The position numbers and the translations under genes are program-made. Below, in pieces: positions 44,445-52,912 of a stretch of 64,000 bases of DNA. The DNA comes from JAWKSY01 sp041402125 (GTDB taxonomy: Bacteria; Planctomycetota; GCA-002687715; DRQF01). The first letter of the stretch is position 1; every line of letters begins with the position of its first letter. Below the pieces are notes generated by a model that was given only the letters and a program-made list of their open reading frames with translations, was not told the DNA's origin and did no database searches. Where the stretch lies: the NCBI GenBank assembly GCA_041402125.1, contig JAWKSY010000005.1:124001-188000 (forward strand). Direction: 5' to 3'.

Positions 44445-45800
44445 GTGCACCAGCGACGCTACTTCGGGACCGACGGCATCCGCGGTCTCGCGAACTCCGG
44501 CAACCTCCACCCCGACATCGTGCTGCGCATCGGGCACGCCATCGGCCGCAAGGTGCGCGAATCCCACCCGGGCCCCGAGCGCCCCCGCGTGCTCCTCGTC
44601 CGCGACACGCGCGTTTCCGGGCCGATGATCTCGGGCATCCTCGCCGGCGGCCTCCTCGGCCACGGCGTGGACGTGCTGGACGGCGGCGTCCTGCCGACGC
44701 CGGCCTGCGCCCTCGTCGTCCGCCGCGAGTCGCTCGCCCTCGGCCTGGTCGTCTCCGCCTCTCACAATCCGATGCCCGACAACGGCATCAAGCTCTTCGG
44801 CCCCGACGGACGCAAGCTCTCCGACGACGCCGAGGTCGACATCGAGCGCTACATCGACCAGGCCGCGAGTCGCGACACCGGTCTCACCGGAGCGGACGTC
44901 GGCCGACTCGTTCCCTACGCTCGCGCGGCGGAGCTCTACCTCGAGGCGATGGGGAACGAGTTCTTCCGGGACCTCGACCTCGCCGGCCGGCGCGTGGTGA
45001 TCGACTGCTCGCACGGCGCGGGAAGCGTGATCACTCCCCGGGTCCTCGCGGCCCTCGGGGCGGAGGTCCTGGCGATCAACGCCGAGCCCGACGGACTCAA
45101 CATCAACCGCGACGTGGGCGTCTTCCACGCCGACCGCCTCGCCGAGGTCGTCCGCCGCGAGAAGGCCGACTTCGGCTTCTCGCTCGACGGCGACGGCGAT
45201 CGCGTCGTGATGGTGGACGAGACGGGCGGCGTCCTCGACGGCGACGACATCCTCGCGATCCTCGCGGGCGAGATCGACGCCGGCGGGCCCGGCCTCGTGG
45301 CCACCGTCATGAGCAACCTCGGCCTGAAGGTCCTCCTGAAGGACCGCGGCATCGCCTTCCACGAGACGCCCGTCGGCGACCGCTACGTCGCCGAGCGCAT
45401 GGCCAGCACGGGCGCGCGGATCGGCGGCGAGCAGAGTGGACACGTCATCCTCCGCGAGGGAGACTACTGGTTCGGCGACGGCGCCTACACGGCGCTCCGG
45501 ATCGCCGAGATCATGGCCCGCACCGGGAAGCCGCTCTCCGCGCTCGCGACGGCGATGGACCGCTTCCCCCAGGTCCTCCAGAACGTGCCGGTGTCGGAGA
45601 AGCCGCCGCTGAGCGAGCTCTCGCGCCTGCAGGAGACGCAGCGCCGCCACCAGATCGCGCTCGGCGACGAGGGACGGATCCTGGTCCGTTACTCGGGCAC
45701 GGAGTCCCTGGCGCGCGTCATGGTGGAGGGACGGGACCGCGACCGGATCGCGGAGGTCGCGCGAGACCTGGTCGAGGCGATCCGGGCCGAGATCGGCTGA
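44445..45800 (+). CDS. glmM: Phosphoglucosamine mutase
   Basis: Interconverts glucosamine-6-phosphate and glucosamine-1-phosphate on the way to UDP-GlcNAc. The 451-aa enzyme starts YFGTDGIRGLAN and has the phosphoserine loop SASHNPMPDNGIKLFG (active Ser about 105), the Mg2+ loop DGDGDR (about 246-251), the sugar-binding GEQSGHVI and phosphate-binding RYSGTESLARVM. GTG 44445 follows the cdaR stop by 2 nt, so it is part of the same transcription unit. In Firmicutes GlmM binds and inhibits CdaA; the linkage here suggests the same circuit. Confidence 0.95.
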   Translation: MHQRRYFGTDGIRGLANSGNLHPDIVLRIGHAIGRKVRESHPGPERPRVLLVRDTRVSGPMISGILAGGLLGHGVDVLDGGVLPTPACALVVRRESLALGLVVSASHNPMPDNGIKLFGPDGRKLSDDAEVDIERYIDQAASRDTGLTGADVGRLVPYARAAELYLEAMGNEFFRDLDLAGRRVVIDCSHGAGSVITPRVLAALGAEVLAINAEPDGLNINRDVGVFHADRLAEVVRREKADFGFSLDGDGDRVVMVDETGGVLDGDDILAILAGEIDAGGPGLVATVMSNLGLKVLLKDRGIAFHETPVGDRYVAERMASTGARIGGEQSGHVILREGDYWFGDGAYTALRIAEIMARTGKPLSALATAMDRFPQVLQNVPVSEKPPLSELSRLQETQRRHQIALGDEGRILVRYSGTESLARVMVEGRDRDRIAEVARDLVEAIRAEIG

Positions 45801-45882
45801 GGGAATCGATCGGGCGCGGCGTCGGGCGGACGGCGCGTCGGGTCGGGCGAGCGGCGGCGGCCGCGTGATGGGGAGGGATCCG

Positions 45883-47067
45883 ATGTCGACGAGACGCTCG
45901 GACATGCGCACCTGGGCGGAGATCGACCTCGATGCGGTGCAACGCAACGTGCGTCGCATCGCCGAGCGCCGTCCCGAGCATCGCATCATGGCCGTGGTCA
46001 AGGCGGACGCCTACGGCCACGGAGCGGTTCCGGTCGCCAGCGCCGCGCTCGCGGCGGGCGCGTTCATGGTCGGCGTCGGGGACTCCCGCGAGGCCATCGA
46101 GCTCGTCGAGGCCGGGATCGCGGCGCCGATCCTCGTGCTCGGCGCGATCGTCGACGGCGAGATGGCGGCGATGGTCCGCCACGACATCCGGACCACGATC
46201 CACTCCAACGACCGCATCACCCTCCTCGAGCGGGAAGCGGCGGCCCAGGGACGCGTCCATCGCGTCCACCTCAAGGTCGACACCGGAATGGGGCGCCTCG
46301 GCGTCATGCCCGAGAAGGCACGCGAGCTCGCGGCCCGGGTCGCGGCCTCGCCGCATCTCGAGCTCGAGGGGCTGGGGACGCACTTCGCGAACAGCCACCT
46401 CGACCACTGCGAGACCTCGCTCCGGCAGGTGGAGGTCTTCCGCCGCGTCGTCGAGGAGGTCCGCGAGGCCGTCGGCGAGATCCCGATCATCCACGCGATG
46501 AACACGGCGGCGGCCTGGAACCTCGACGTCGCGGCGGACTTCACGGACACGCTGCGCGTCGGCGCGGCGCTCTACGGGATCCCCGGGCCCACCGATCGGC
46601 CCTACCCCTTCGAGCCCGCGATGACGCTGAAGAGTCAGATCATCTTCATGAAGGACGTCCCCGCCGGCACGGCCGTCGGTTACAACGGCACCTACGTCAC
46701 GCCGGAGCGCACGCGCCTCGCGACGCTGCCCCTCGGCTACAACGACGGGCTGCCGCCGAGCTCCCGCGACGGCGGCTTCGTCATCGTCCGCGGCGCGCCG
46801 GCGCCGATCCGCGGCGCCGTCTCGATGGACTACACGACCGTCGACGTCACCCACATCCCGGGCTGCCGCGTCGGCGACGAGGTGCTCCTCTTCGGCCGGA
46901 CCCCCGAGAGCTGTCTCTCGCTCGCGGACTTCGCGGCCCGGGTCGGATCCTCTCCCTACGCGATCACCTGCGGGATCGGTAAGCGCGTACACCGTCTCTA
47001 CTTCCGTCAGCAGCCGGGATCGGAGTCGGACGCCGGCGTTTTCCTGGAGAGTTCCGAGTCGGCATAA
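45883..47067 (+). CDS. alr: Alanine racemase
   Basis: A PLP enzyme giving D-alanine for peptidoglycan. The 394-aa protein has the PLP lysine motif AVVKADAYGHG (Lys about 40), HLKVDTGMGRLG, GLGTHFANSH, LRVGAALYGI, and the second catalytic tyrosine region RGAVSMDYTTVDVT, followed by GDEVLLFG. ATG 45883 is preferred over upstream GTG 45865 and ATG 45868 because GGAGG lies about 7 nt before it. It is separated from glmM by 82 bp but could still be in the same cell-wall transcription unit. Confidence 0.95.
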   Translation: MSTRRSDMRTWAEIDLDAVQRNVRRIAERRPEHRIMAVVKADAYGHGAVPVASAALAAGAFMVGVGDSREAIELVEAGIAAPILVLGAIVDGEMAAMVRHDIRTTIHSNDRITLLEREAAAQGRVHRVHLKVDTGMGRLGVMPEKARELAARVAASPHLELEGLGTHFANSHLDHCETSLRQVEVFRRVVEEVREAVGEIPIIHAMNTAAAWNLDVAADFTDTLRVGAALYGIPGPTDRPYPFEPAMTLKSQIIFMKDVPAGTAVGYNGTYVTPERTRLATLPLGYNDGLPPSSRDGGFVIVRGAPAPIRGAVSMDYTTVDVTHIPGCRVGDEVLLFGRTPESCLSLADFAARVGSSPYAITCGIGKRVHRLYFRQQPGSESDAGVFLESSESA

Positions 47068-47128
47068 CGTCGAAACGGGAGTGGGGCGTCGCTCGGTGCG
47101 ACGCGCCCGGTGCGTTCGGAGGAGCCCG

Positions 47129-50100
47129 GTGAAGAGACGCTATCACTTCGCCGCCTGTCTGCTCTTCCTCGCGGGGATCCTCGCCCTCGACGTGGCGCTG
47201 ATCGACCGCCACGGCGTCATCCGCGAGCTGCTCAATGCCGAGCTGGAGGATCAGCTCGCCGTCCGCTTCGACTACGCGCGGCCGCGGATCGAGTTCGACT
47301 TCCTGCGACCCACCCTCATCCTCGAGGACCTCACGCTCACCACGAGCAAGGACTCGAACGAACCGGCCTTCACCTGCCGCAAGATCTCGATGGGACTCGA
47401 CTGGGGAGAGCTGCGGGCGGGGCGGGTCGCCCTCCGGCGGATCGACTTCGAGCAGCCCCGGATCCACCTGTACTGGGTGAAGGACGTCCTCCAGGTGCCC
47501 GTGCTCTTCAAGGGCGAGGCGCGGCCGAAGGAAGAGAAGATCGTGATCCCCGACGTGAGCACGTCGGACCTCGCGGTGCATCTCCACTCGCCGCCCTTCT
47601 TCGCCCGGGGCGGCGGCGCGCCGATCGTCATCGAGCCGGTGCGGGTGGACTTCGACCACCGGCCCTCCCGCGACTTCCCCTACGGCTTCACGGGAGCGAT
47701 CGGGGACTCGATGTTCGGGGACTTCGAGCTCGAGGGGCGATTCGGCGACGACCGCATCAGCGGTTCGATCACCTACCACGGCAAGTCCCTCGACGAGCGG
47801 ATCGTCGGCCTGCTGCGCGAGGATCTGCGCGAGGCCCTCGACGGCGTCGAGACCGAGGGTGACCTCACGCTGACGCTCGCCTTCGCCTCGGACGACATCG
47901 CCGGTCCGATCGACTACGACATCGGCGTGAAGATGGAGCGGTTCAAGATCCGCCACCACGGTCTGCCGACCGACATCGAGATGGAGAAGGGCGAGATCAA
48001 GGTCGAGCGCGACCGGATCTACGCGCGCACGCTCGACTTCGAACTCAACGAGGCCCCGGTCCGGGTGACGAACGCCGTCCTCAGTCTCCCCGACGACGAT
48101 CGTCCGCTCGAGGCCTCCCTGCACGCCTCGATCTCCCGCTTCAACATCGGCAATCGCCTCCTCGACTCGATCAAGAACCTCGACGTGGAGCCCTTTTCCG
48201 ACATCCGGGACGCCCTCGAGGCATTCGGCGTCGAGGGCCACGCGAACATCGAGCTCGATCTCAAGGTCGTGCCGGGCCGCTCGGGCGTCGTCGTCAACGC
48301 CGACATCCAGCTCGACGGCGCCTCTCTCGCCTACCAGGGTTACGCCGACCCCGTCACGCAGGTCCGCGAGGGCTACCCCTACCGCGTCCGGAACCTCATC
48401 GGGCGCATCCAGATCGACAACCGGGGCATGCGCTTCGACGACCTGATCACCAAGTCGGCCGACCAGTTCATCGAGATGTCCGGGTCCGTCGTCTTCGGCC
48501 AGGACTTCGCCTTCGACGTTCGCGTCGAGGGGAACGAGATCCCGCTCGGCGAGGAGGTGAGGGCGGCCCTGCCGCACTCCGACCGACTCGTCTACGACAG
48601 CTACGCGCCGAAGGGCTACGCGGACCTGCTCGTGGAGGTCAAGCGGGAGCCGCACACGACCTCCGAGCAGACCGACGTCCGGGTCGAGATCGACATGCGA
48701 CTCGTCGAGGCGCGACCGGCCGTCTTCCCCGTCCTCGTGCGAAGCGTCGGCGGACGGCTCGTGTTCCAGAAGGGCGAGCCCGCGCGCCTCGAAAAGGTCC
48801 ACGCCTACCGCGGCGAGGGCACGATCGACATCGACGGCGAGGTGACCTTCGGCCGCGAGGGCGAGCCCGACGAGTTCGGCCTCGACATCCGCGCCCACGA
48901 CATCGATCTCGACGACGAGCTCATCGACGCGATCTCGGTCGAGTTTCCCGACGTCGCGGCCGAGATGCGTCGCCAGGCGATGGCGGGGCGCTTCGATCTC
49001 GACGCGCGCGTCGGCGGCAACGAGGACAGTCCGCCCCGCTTCATCGTGGCGATGCGCGACATGCGGATGCGCCTCGAGCAGATCCCCTCGATCCCGATCA
49101 CCGGCCTCACCGGGACCGCGCGGATCGAGGACGAGACGATGACCCTCGCGAACCTGCGGTTCCGGGCCGTCGACCGGGACCTCGAGGGCGACGGCGTGAT
49201 CGAGCTCGGCCGCGATCCCTCGTGGAAGCTCCAGGTCCGCGGGCGCGATCTCCTCGTCGACGCCGAGGCCATCAACGCGGTCGGGCGCGAGATCCCGGCC
49301 GTGACCGATCTGGCGCGGGACTACGAGATCGCGGGACGGCTCGGGGTCGAGCTCGACCTCCTCCGCGACGCGAAGGGCAAGGAGGAGACGCGGGTCGGCC
49401 TGGATCTCGGCGACCTCACTCTCCGCGACCGGACCGGTCCGCTGCGCGTGACCGAGGTCCGCGGGCGCGTCGACATCCGCGACGATGCGATCACCTTCCG
49501 GGACCTCACCGGGGTCGTCCCCTGGACGGAAGACGCCGCCGCCGGAGAGCCGGCGTCCCGCGCCACGTTCTCTCTCGTCTCGGGCGGTCTGCGACGCGGC
49601 GGCCCGCTCGACCTCGACCTCTCCCAGGTCGCGGTCCGAAACCTCGTGCTGCGCGACGAGGTCTTCGCGCTCCTGCCCGAGGGGCCCCGCGACACGTTGC
49701 GTTCGCTCGGGCTCCGCGGTCGGCTCGACTTCGAACTCTCCACCCTGCGGGCGCGCGAAGGTCGCGTCGTCTTCCGCGGCGTGGCGCGGCCCGAAGCGCT
49801 TCGCGGCGACACCGGCCTCGACGTCGTCCTGCGGGACGGCGAGCTGAAGATCGACTCGGGCGTCATCGCCGACGGTCGCTTCGAGGTGAAGGGACGCCTC
49901 GAGAAGGGCCGCGTCCGCATCGAGCGCTTCTCGATCGACGAGGTCTCCGCGCCCTTCTCGCTCTCGCAGAGCCGGCTCAAGCTCGACTCGATCGCCGCGA
50001 GATTCCTCGAGGGCACGCTGCAGCCCGCCCGCACGAGCTTCGAGCTCCTCTTCGAGGCCGGCAACCTCTTCGACGTCAGGGCCAACGCGGTGGGCGCCGA

Positions 50101-50689
50101 TCTCTCGGAGTTCCTCCGCCAGGTCGGCGGTCGCCCGACGGCCTTCGTCGGCAAGGCGAACGTCATCGCGGGCCTCACCGGGCGCTTCGGCGACCTCGAC
50201 TCCTTCGCCGGCGAGGGCACGGTGAAGATGACCGGGCGCGAGCTCTACGAGCTGCCCTTCTTCGCGCTCGTCTTCCAGATCATCAACTTCGACTTCCTCA
50301 CGAACTCGTCGAACGAGCCGCAGCGCGGGGAGATCGGCCTGGTCGTGCGCGACCGCAAGGTCCACATCGACCGCGCCCGATTCGAGGGGCCGGGCGTCAA
50401 CCTCGACGGCAGCGGCGACATCGGCTTCGACGGGATCGTCGATCTCGCCTTCGAGCCGAAGCCGATCAAGTGGGTCGATTCGATCCCCATCGTCGGCGAC
50501 CTCTTCGAGATCGGCAGCGGGATCATCGTGGATCAGGTGCGGCTCACCGGTCCGATCGAGAATCCGCGGGCGCGGGTCGGGAACTACATCACCGAGATCC
50601 TGCCCTCCACGCCCGACTCGGGTCGGCGTCTGATCATCCGGCCGATGAAGGACGGGGCGGAAGGAGCGGAGGGGGAGAAGAAGCCGTGA
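47129..50689 (+). CDS. Large AsmA-like (DUF3971/YhdP-type) envelope protein
   Basis: A 1186-aa protein with an N-terminal signal anchor (YHFAACLLFLAGILALDVAL, about 4-24) followed by a long extracytoplasmic beta-rich repeat region. The AsmA-like character is clear in the N-terminal IEFDFLRPTLILEDLTLTTS and RVALRRIDFEQPRIHLYW, and in the C-terminal GEGTVKMTGRELYELPFF, FEGPGVNLDGSGDIGFDG and VDQVRLTGPIENP. Members of this superfamily (AsmA, TamB, YhdP) form hydrophobic grooves thought to move phospholipids between inner and outer membranes. GTG 47129 has GGAGGAG about 6 nt upstream. It overlaps the next gene as GTGA. Confidence 0.85.
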   Translation: MKRRYHFAACLLFLAGILALDVALIDRHGVIRELLNAELEDQLAVRFDYARPRIEFDFLRPTLILEDLTLTTSKDSNEPAFTCRKISMGLDWGELRAGRVALRRIDFEQPRIHLYWVKDVLQVPVLFKGEARPKEEKIVIPDVSTSDLAVHLHSPPFFARGGGAPIVIEPVRVDFDHRPSRDFPYGFTGAIGDSMFGDFELEGRFGDDRISGSITYHGKSLDERIVGLLREDLREALDGVETEGDLTLTLAFASDDIAGPIDYDIGVKMERFKIRHHGLPTDIEMEKGEIKVERDRIYARTLDFELNEAPVRVTNAVLSLPDDDRPLEASLHASISRFNIGNRLLDSIKNLDVEPFSDIRDALEAFGVEGHANIELDLKVVPGRSGVVVNADIQLDGASLAYQGYADPVTQVREGYPYRVRNLIGRIQIDNRGMRFDDLITKSADQFIEMSGSVVFGQDFAFDVRVEGNEIPLGEEVRAALPHSDRLVYDSYAPKGYADLLVEVKREPHTTSEQTDVRVEIDMRLVEARPAVFPVLVRSVGGRLVFQKGEPARLEKVHAYRGEGTIDIDGEVTFGREGEPDEFGLDIRAHDIDLDDELIDAISVEFPDVAAEMRRQAMAGRFDLDARVGGNEDSPPRFIVAMRDMRMRLEQIPSIPITGLTGTARIEDETMTLANLRFRAVDRDLEGDGVIELGRDPSWKLQVRGRDLLVDAEAINAVGREIPAVTDLARDYEIAGRLGVELDLLRDAKGKEETRVGLDLGDLTLRDRTGPLRVTEVRGRVDIRDDAITFRDLTGVVPWTEDAAAGEPASRATFSLVSGGLRRGGPLDLDLSQVAVRNLVLRDEVFALLPEGPRDTLRSLGLRGRLDFELSTLRAREGRVVFRGVARPEALRGDTGLDVVLRDGELKIDSGVIADGRFEVKGRLEKGRVRIERFSIDEVSAPFSLSQSRLKLDSIAARFLEGTLQPARTSFELLFEAGNLFDVRANAVGADLSEFLRQVGGRPTAFVGKANVIAGLTGRFGDLDSFAGEGTVKMTGRELYELPFFALVFQIINFDFLTNSSNEPQRGEIGLVVRDRKVHIDRARFEGPGVNLDGSGDIGFDGIVDLAFEPKPIKWVDSIPIVGDLFEIGSGIIVDQVRLTGPIENPRARVGNYITEILPSTPDSGRRLIIRPMKDGAEGAEGEKKP

Positions 50690-51753
50690 GCGAAACCTGG
50701 GCGGTCGTGATGGCGGGAGGATCGGGGACGCGCTTCTGGCCGATCGGCCGGCGGGAGCGGCCCAAGCAGCTCCTCGCCCTCCGAGGCGACGAGACGCTCA
50801 TCCAGGCCACGCTCGCGCGCGTGCCGGAGCGGATCGGACCCGAGCGGACGCTCGTGGTGACGCGGGCCGACCAGCGCGACGCCCTGCTGGCGCAGGTCGA
50901 CCTGCCGCCGGAGAACGTCATCGGAGAACCCGAGGGCCGCGACACCTGCGCGTGCATCGCTCTCGCCGCCCACGTCGTCGAGACGCGCGATCCCGGCGCG
51001 ACGATGATCGTCATGGCGGCGGACCACGTGATCGAACCCGCCGAGGCCTTCCACGCCGCGCTCGTGCGCGCCGAGCGCGCGGCCGCCGCGGAGGACGCCC
51101 TCGTCACCTTCGGCGTGCGTCCGACCGCGCCCGCGACGGGCTACGGCTACCTCGAGACCGGGCGAGACCTCGGCGAGGGGCTGTTCGAGGTCGCGGCCTT
51201 CCGCGAGAAGCCGAACCTGGAGACGGCGCGGCGCTTCCTCGCCGACGGCCGACACCTCTGGAACGCCGGCATCTTCGTCTGGCGGGCGCGGGTCGTGCTG
51301 GACGAGATCGCGCGTCAGCAGCCGGCGCTCGCATCCGCCCTGGCGCCTCTCGCCGCGGCCGTCGACGGCCCCGAGTTCGCGAGCCGCCTCGTCGAGGTCT
51401 ATCCCTCCCTGCCGAAGATCAGCATCGACTACGCGGTGATGGAGCGCGCCGGTCGCGTCCTCACCGTCGCCGTCGACTTCGCCTGGGACGACATCGGTTC
51501 GCTGGCCGCGATCGAGCGCCACAACCCGCGGGACGCCGACGGCAACACGCGCCGCGGCGAGGTCGTCGCGATCGACGTGAGCCGCTCGATCGTGGACAAC
51601 CGGGAGCCCGGCGTCGTGGCCCTGATCGGCGTCGAGGATCTCGTCGTGATCCGGACGAAGGACGCCGTCCTCGTCGCGGCGAAGGATCAGATCGAGCGCG
51701 TGCGCGAGGTCGTGGCGCGGCTGGAGGCCGAGGGCCGGGACGAGGTCCTGTGA
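50686..51753 (+). CDS. manC: Mannose-1-phosphate guanylyltransferase
   Basis: A 355-aa nucleotidyltransferase forming GDP-mannose. Diagnostic motifs are AVVMAGGSGTRFWPIGRR (GTP binding), EPEGRDTCACIALAA, MAADHVI, GYGYLETG, FREKPN, WNAGIFVWRA and SIDYAVMERA, followed by FAWDDIGS. The C-terminal isomerase (cupin) domain of bifunctional ManC/AlgA proteins is absent, so this is the short single-function form. GDP-mannose would feed O-antigen, exopolysaccharide or glycoprotein synthesis. It starts with GTG 50686 in a GTGA overlap with the AsmA-like gene and overlaps ruvX as GTGA. Confidence 0.93.
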   Translation: MSETWAVVMAGGSGTRFWPIGRRERPKQLLALRGDETLIQATLARVPERIGPERTLVVTRADQRDALLAQVDLPPENVIGEPEGRDTCACIALAAHVVETRDPGATMIVMAADHVIEPAEAFHAALVRAERAAAAEDALVTFGVRPTAPATGYGYLETGRDLGEGLFEVAAFREKPNLETARRFLADGRHLWNAGIFVWRARVVLDEIARQQPALASALAPLAAAVDGPEFASRLVEVYPSLPKISIDYAVMERAGRVLTVAVDFAWDDIGSLAAIERHNPRDADGNTRRGEVVAIDVSRSIVDNREPGVVALIGVEDLVVIRTKDAVLVAAKDQIERVREVVARLEAEGRDEVL

Positions 51754-52169
51754 AGGGGCGCGTCCTCGCGATCGACTACGGCACCAAGCGCATCGGGCTC
51801 GCGATCTGCGACGCGCTCCGGGTGACGACACGACCCTTCGGGGTCCTGACCCGCGAGAGGCTCGATCTCGACCTCGCCCGCCTCGCGAAGATCGCGGAGG
51901 AGGAGGGCATCGAGGAGATCGTCATCGGACTGCCCCGCAACGCCGACGGATCGAGCGGTCCGATGGTCGCGGTCGTCGAGGAGTTCGCGGCGGCGCTCGA
52001 GAAGGAGGTGCCGATGCGCCTCCACTTCATGGACGAGACCTACTCGAGCCTCGAGGCGGACGAGGTCCTGCGGCGGCGCTTCCGCGACCCGAAGAAGCGG
52101 AAGGAGATGCGCGACGCCTACGCCGCGGTCGTCATCCTCCAGGCCTGGCTGGACCACTACGGGCGCTGA
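51750..52169 (+). CDS. ruvX: Holliday junction resolvase-like RuvX (YqgF)
   Basis: A 139-aa RNase H-fold nuclease. YqgF/RuvX proteins process the 5' end of pre-16S rRNA and were first described as putative Holliday junction resolvases. Motifs are LAIDYGTKRIGLAICD with the first catalytic Asp, EEIVIGLPRNADGSSG, FMDETYSSLEAD with Glu/Asp, and the C-terminal DAYAAVVILQAWLD with the final catalytic Asp. GTG 51750 overlaps the manC stop as GTGA. Length is normal. Confidence 0.92.
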   Translation: MKGRVLAIDYGTKRIGLAICDALRVTTRPFGVLTRERLDLDLARLAKIAEEEGIEEIVIGLPRNADGSSGPMVAVVEEFAAALEKEVPMRLHFMDETYSSLEADEVLRRRFRDPKKRKEMRDAYAAVVILQAWLDHYGR

Positions 52170-52223
52170 TCGGGCCCGGACCGCGTCCCCGCCGGGGGTG
52201 GGATCTTCTTCTGGGCGGCCGGT

Positions 52224-52252
52224 TTAGCTTGCCCGGAACCCCTTGCTATACT
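52224..52252 (+). promoter_or_regulatory. rpsO promoter
   Basis: -35 TTAGCT (52224-52229), 17-bp spacer, -10 TATACT (52247-52252), with the extended form TTGCTATACT. It predicts a start near 52259 and a leader of about 270 nt before rpsO. Confidence 0.65.
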
Positions 52253-52258
52253 CCCGCC

Positions 52259-52530
52259 GAACCCGGACCGCAGCCGGGGCTCCGCAAGGAGGTCGGCGGC
52301 CACAAGTCCGGTTTCGACAGCGACTTGCGTCGTCGACGGCCCTGCGGGGAACGGCGACGCGACGCGGGATTACCCCGCGGCTGGGGCCGACCCTTTGCGA
52401 TGTGCAGCCCGCTCGTGGTGCCTCGCGGGGCGGATCTCGGCTCGGGGCGGACCCGCCGTGGCCCGCATGGCGCACCGCGTGGTGCGTCCGGGCACATCGG
52501 CCATCGCAACTGCGATCAGGAGACGATCCG
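52259..52530 (+). promoter_or_regulatory. Long structured rpsO leader
   Basis: The presumed 5' untranslated region of rpsO is about 270 nt. Visible stems include CGCGGG-ATTAC-CCCGCG (52363-52379) and ATCGC-AACT-GCGAT (52503-52516), the latter ending one base before the CAGGAG ribosome site at 52517. A leader that can fold next to its ribosome site would suit S15 autoregulation, which is known in several bacteria with unrelated structures. A separate small RNA cannot be excluded; no SRP, tmRNA or RNase P signature is present. Confidence 0.45.
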
Positions 52531-52815
52531 ATGTCGGAAACGACGAGCACCAAGCAAGAAGTCATCACGAACGTCCGGACTCACGACACCGACACGGGGT
52601 CGCCGGAGGTTCAGATCGCGCTGCTCACGGCGCGCATCAAGCACCTGACCGAGCACCTCAAGGTCCACTCCAAGGACAACACCTCGCGTCGCGGCCTCCT
52701 CATGATGGTCGGTAAGCGCGCCAAGCTCCTCCGCTACCTGTGGCGGAAGGATCCGGTGCGTCACGACACGCTGGTTGCGGGTCTCGGCATTCGCTCCTCG
52801 GCGGGTCGTCGTTGA
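52531..52815 (+). CDS. rpsO: 30S ribosomal protein S15
   Basis: A 94-aa primary 16S rRNA-binding protein of the small subunit. It has the family pattern DTGSPEVQIALLTARIKHLTEHLK (shown in part: HDTDTGSPEVQIALL), HSKDNTSRRGLLMMVGKRAKLL and RYLWRKDPVRH. ATG 52531 has CAGGAG 8 nt upstream. It is followed by a hairpin and pnp, the conserved bacterial rpsO-pnp order. Confidence 0.97.
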   Translation: MSETTSTKQEVITNVRTHDTDTGSPEVQIALLTARIKHLTEHLKVHSKDNTSRRGLLMMVGKRAKLLRYLWRKDPVRHDTLVAGLGIRSSAGRR

Positions 52816-52848
52816 ACTCCGGTCACGACGACAGCACGCGATGATGAT

Positions 52849-52876
52849 GACGGGTCCCTCGACCGAGGGGCCCGTC
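52849..52876 (+). terminator. rpsO-pnp intercistronic hairpin
   Basis: A 13-bp stem (52849-52861 with 52864-52876; one G-U pair) with a 2-nt nominal loop sits between rpsO and pnp. It is followed by GTCGTTTG, not a full U-run. In E. coli an RNase III-cut hairpin in this same spot lets PNPase control its own mRNA; this stem may be an attenuator or such a processing site. Confidence 0.6.
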
Positions 52877-52912
52877 GTCGTTTGAGGGCGACCAAGAAAC
52901 GAAGGAAGTAGG

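Noticed and set aside
52259..52530. rpsO leader as SRP RNA, tmRNA or RNase P RNA
   Set aside because: None of the conserved cores (such as the SRP GGAAGCAGC apex or the tmRNA end with GGTTCGA and CCA) is present.
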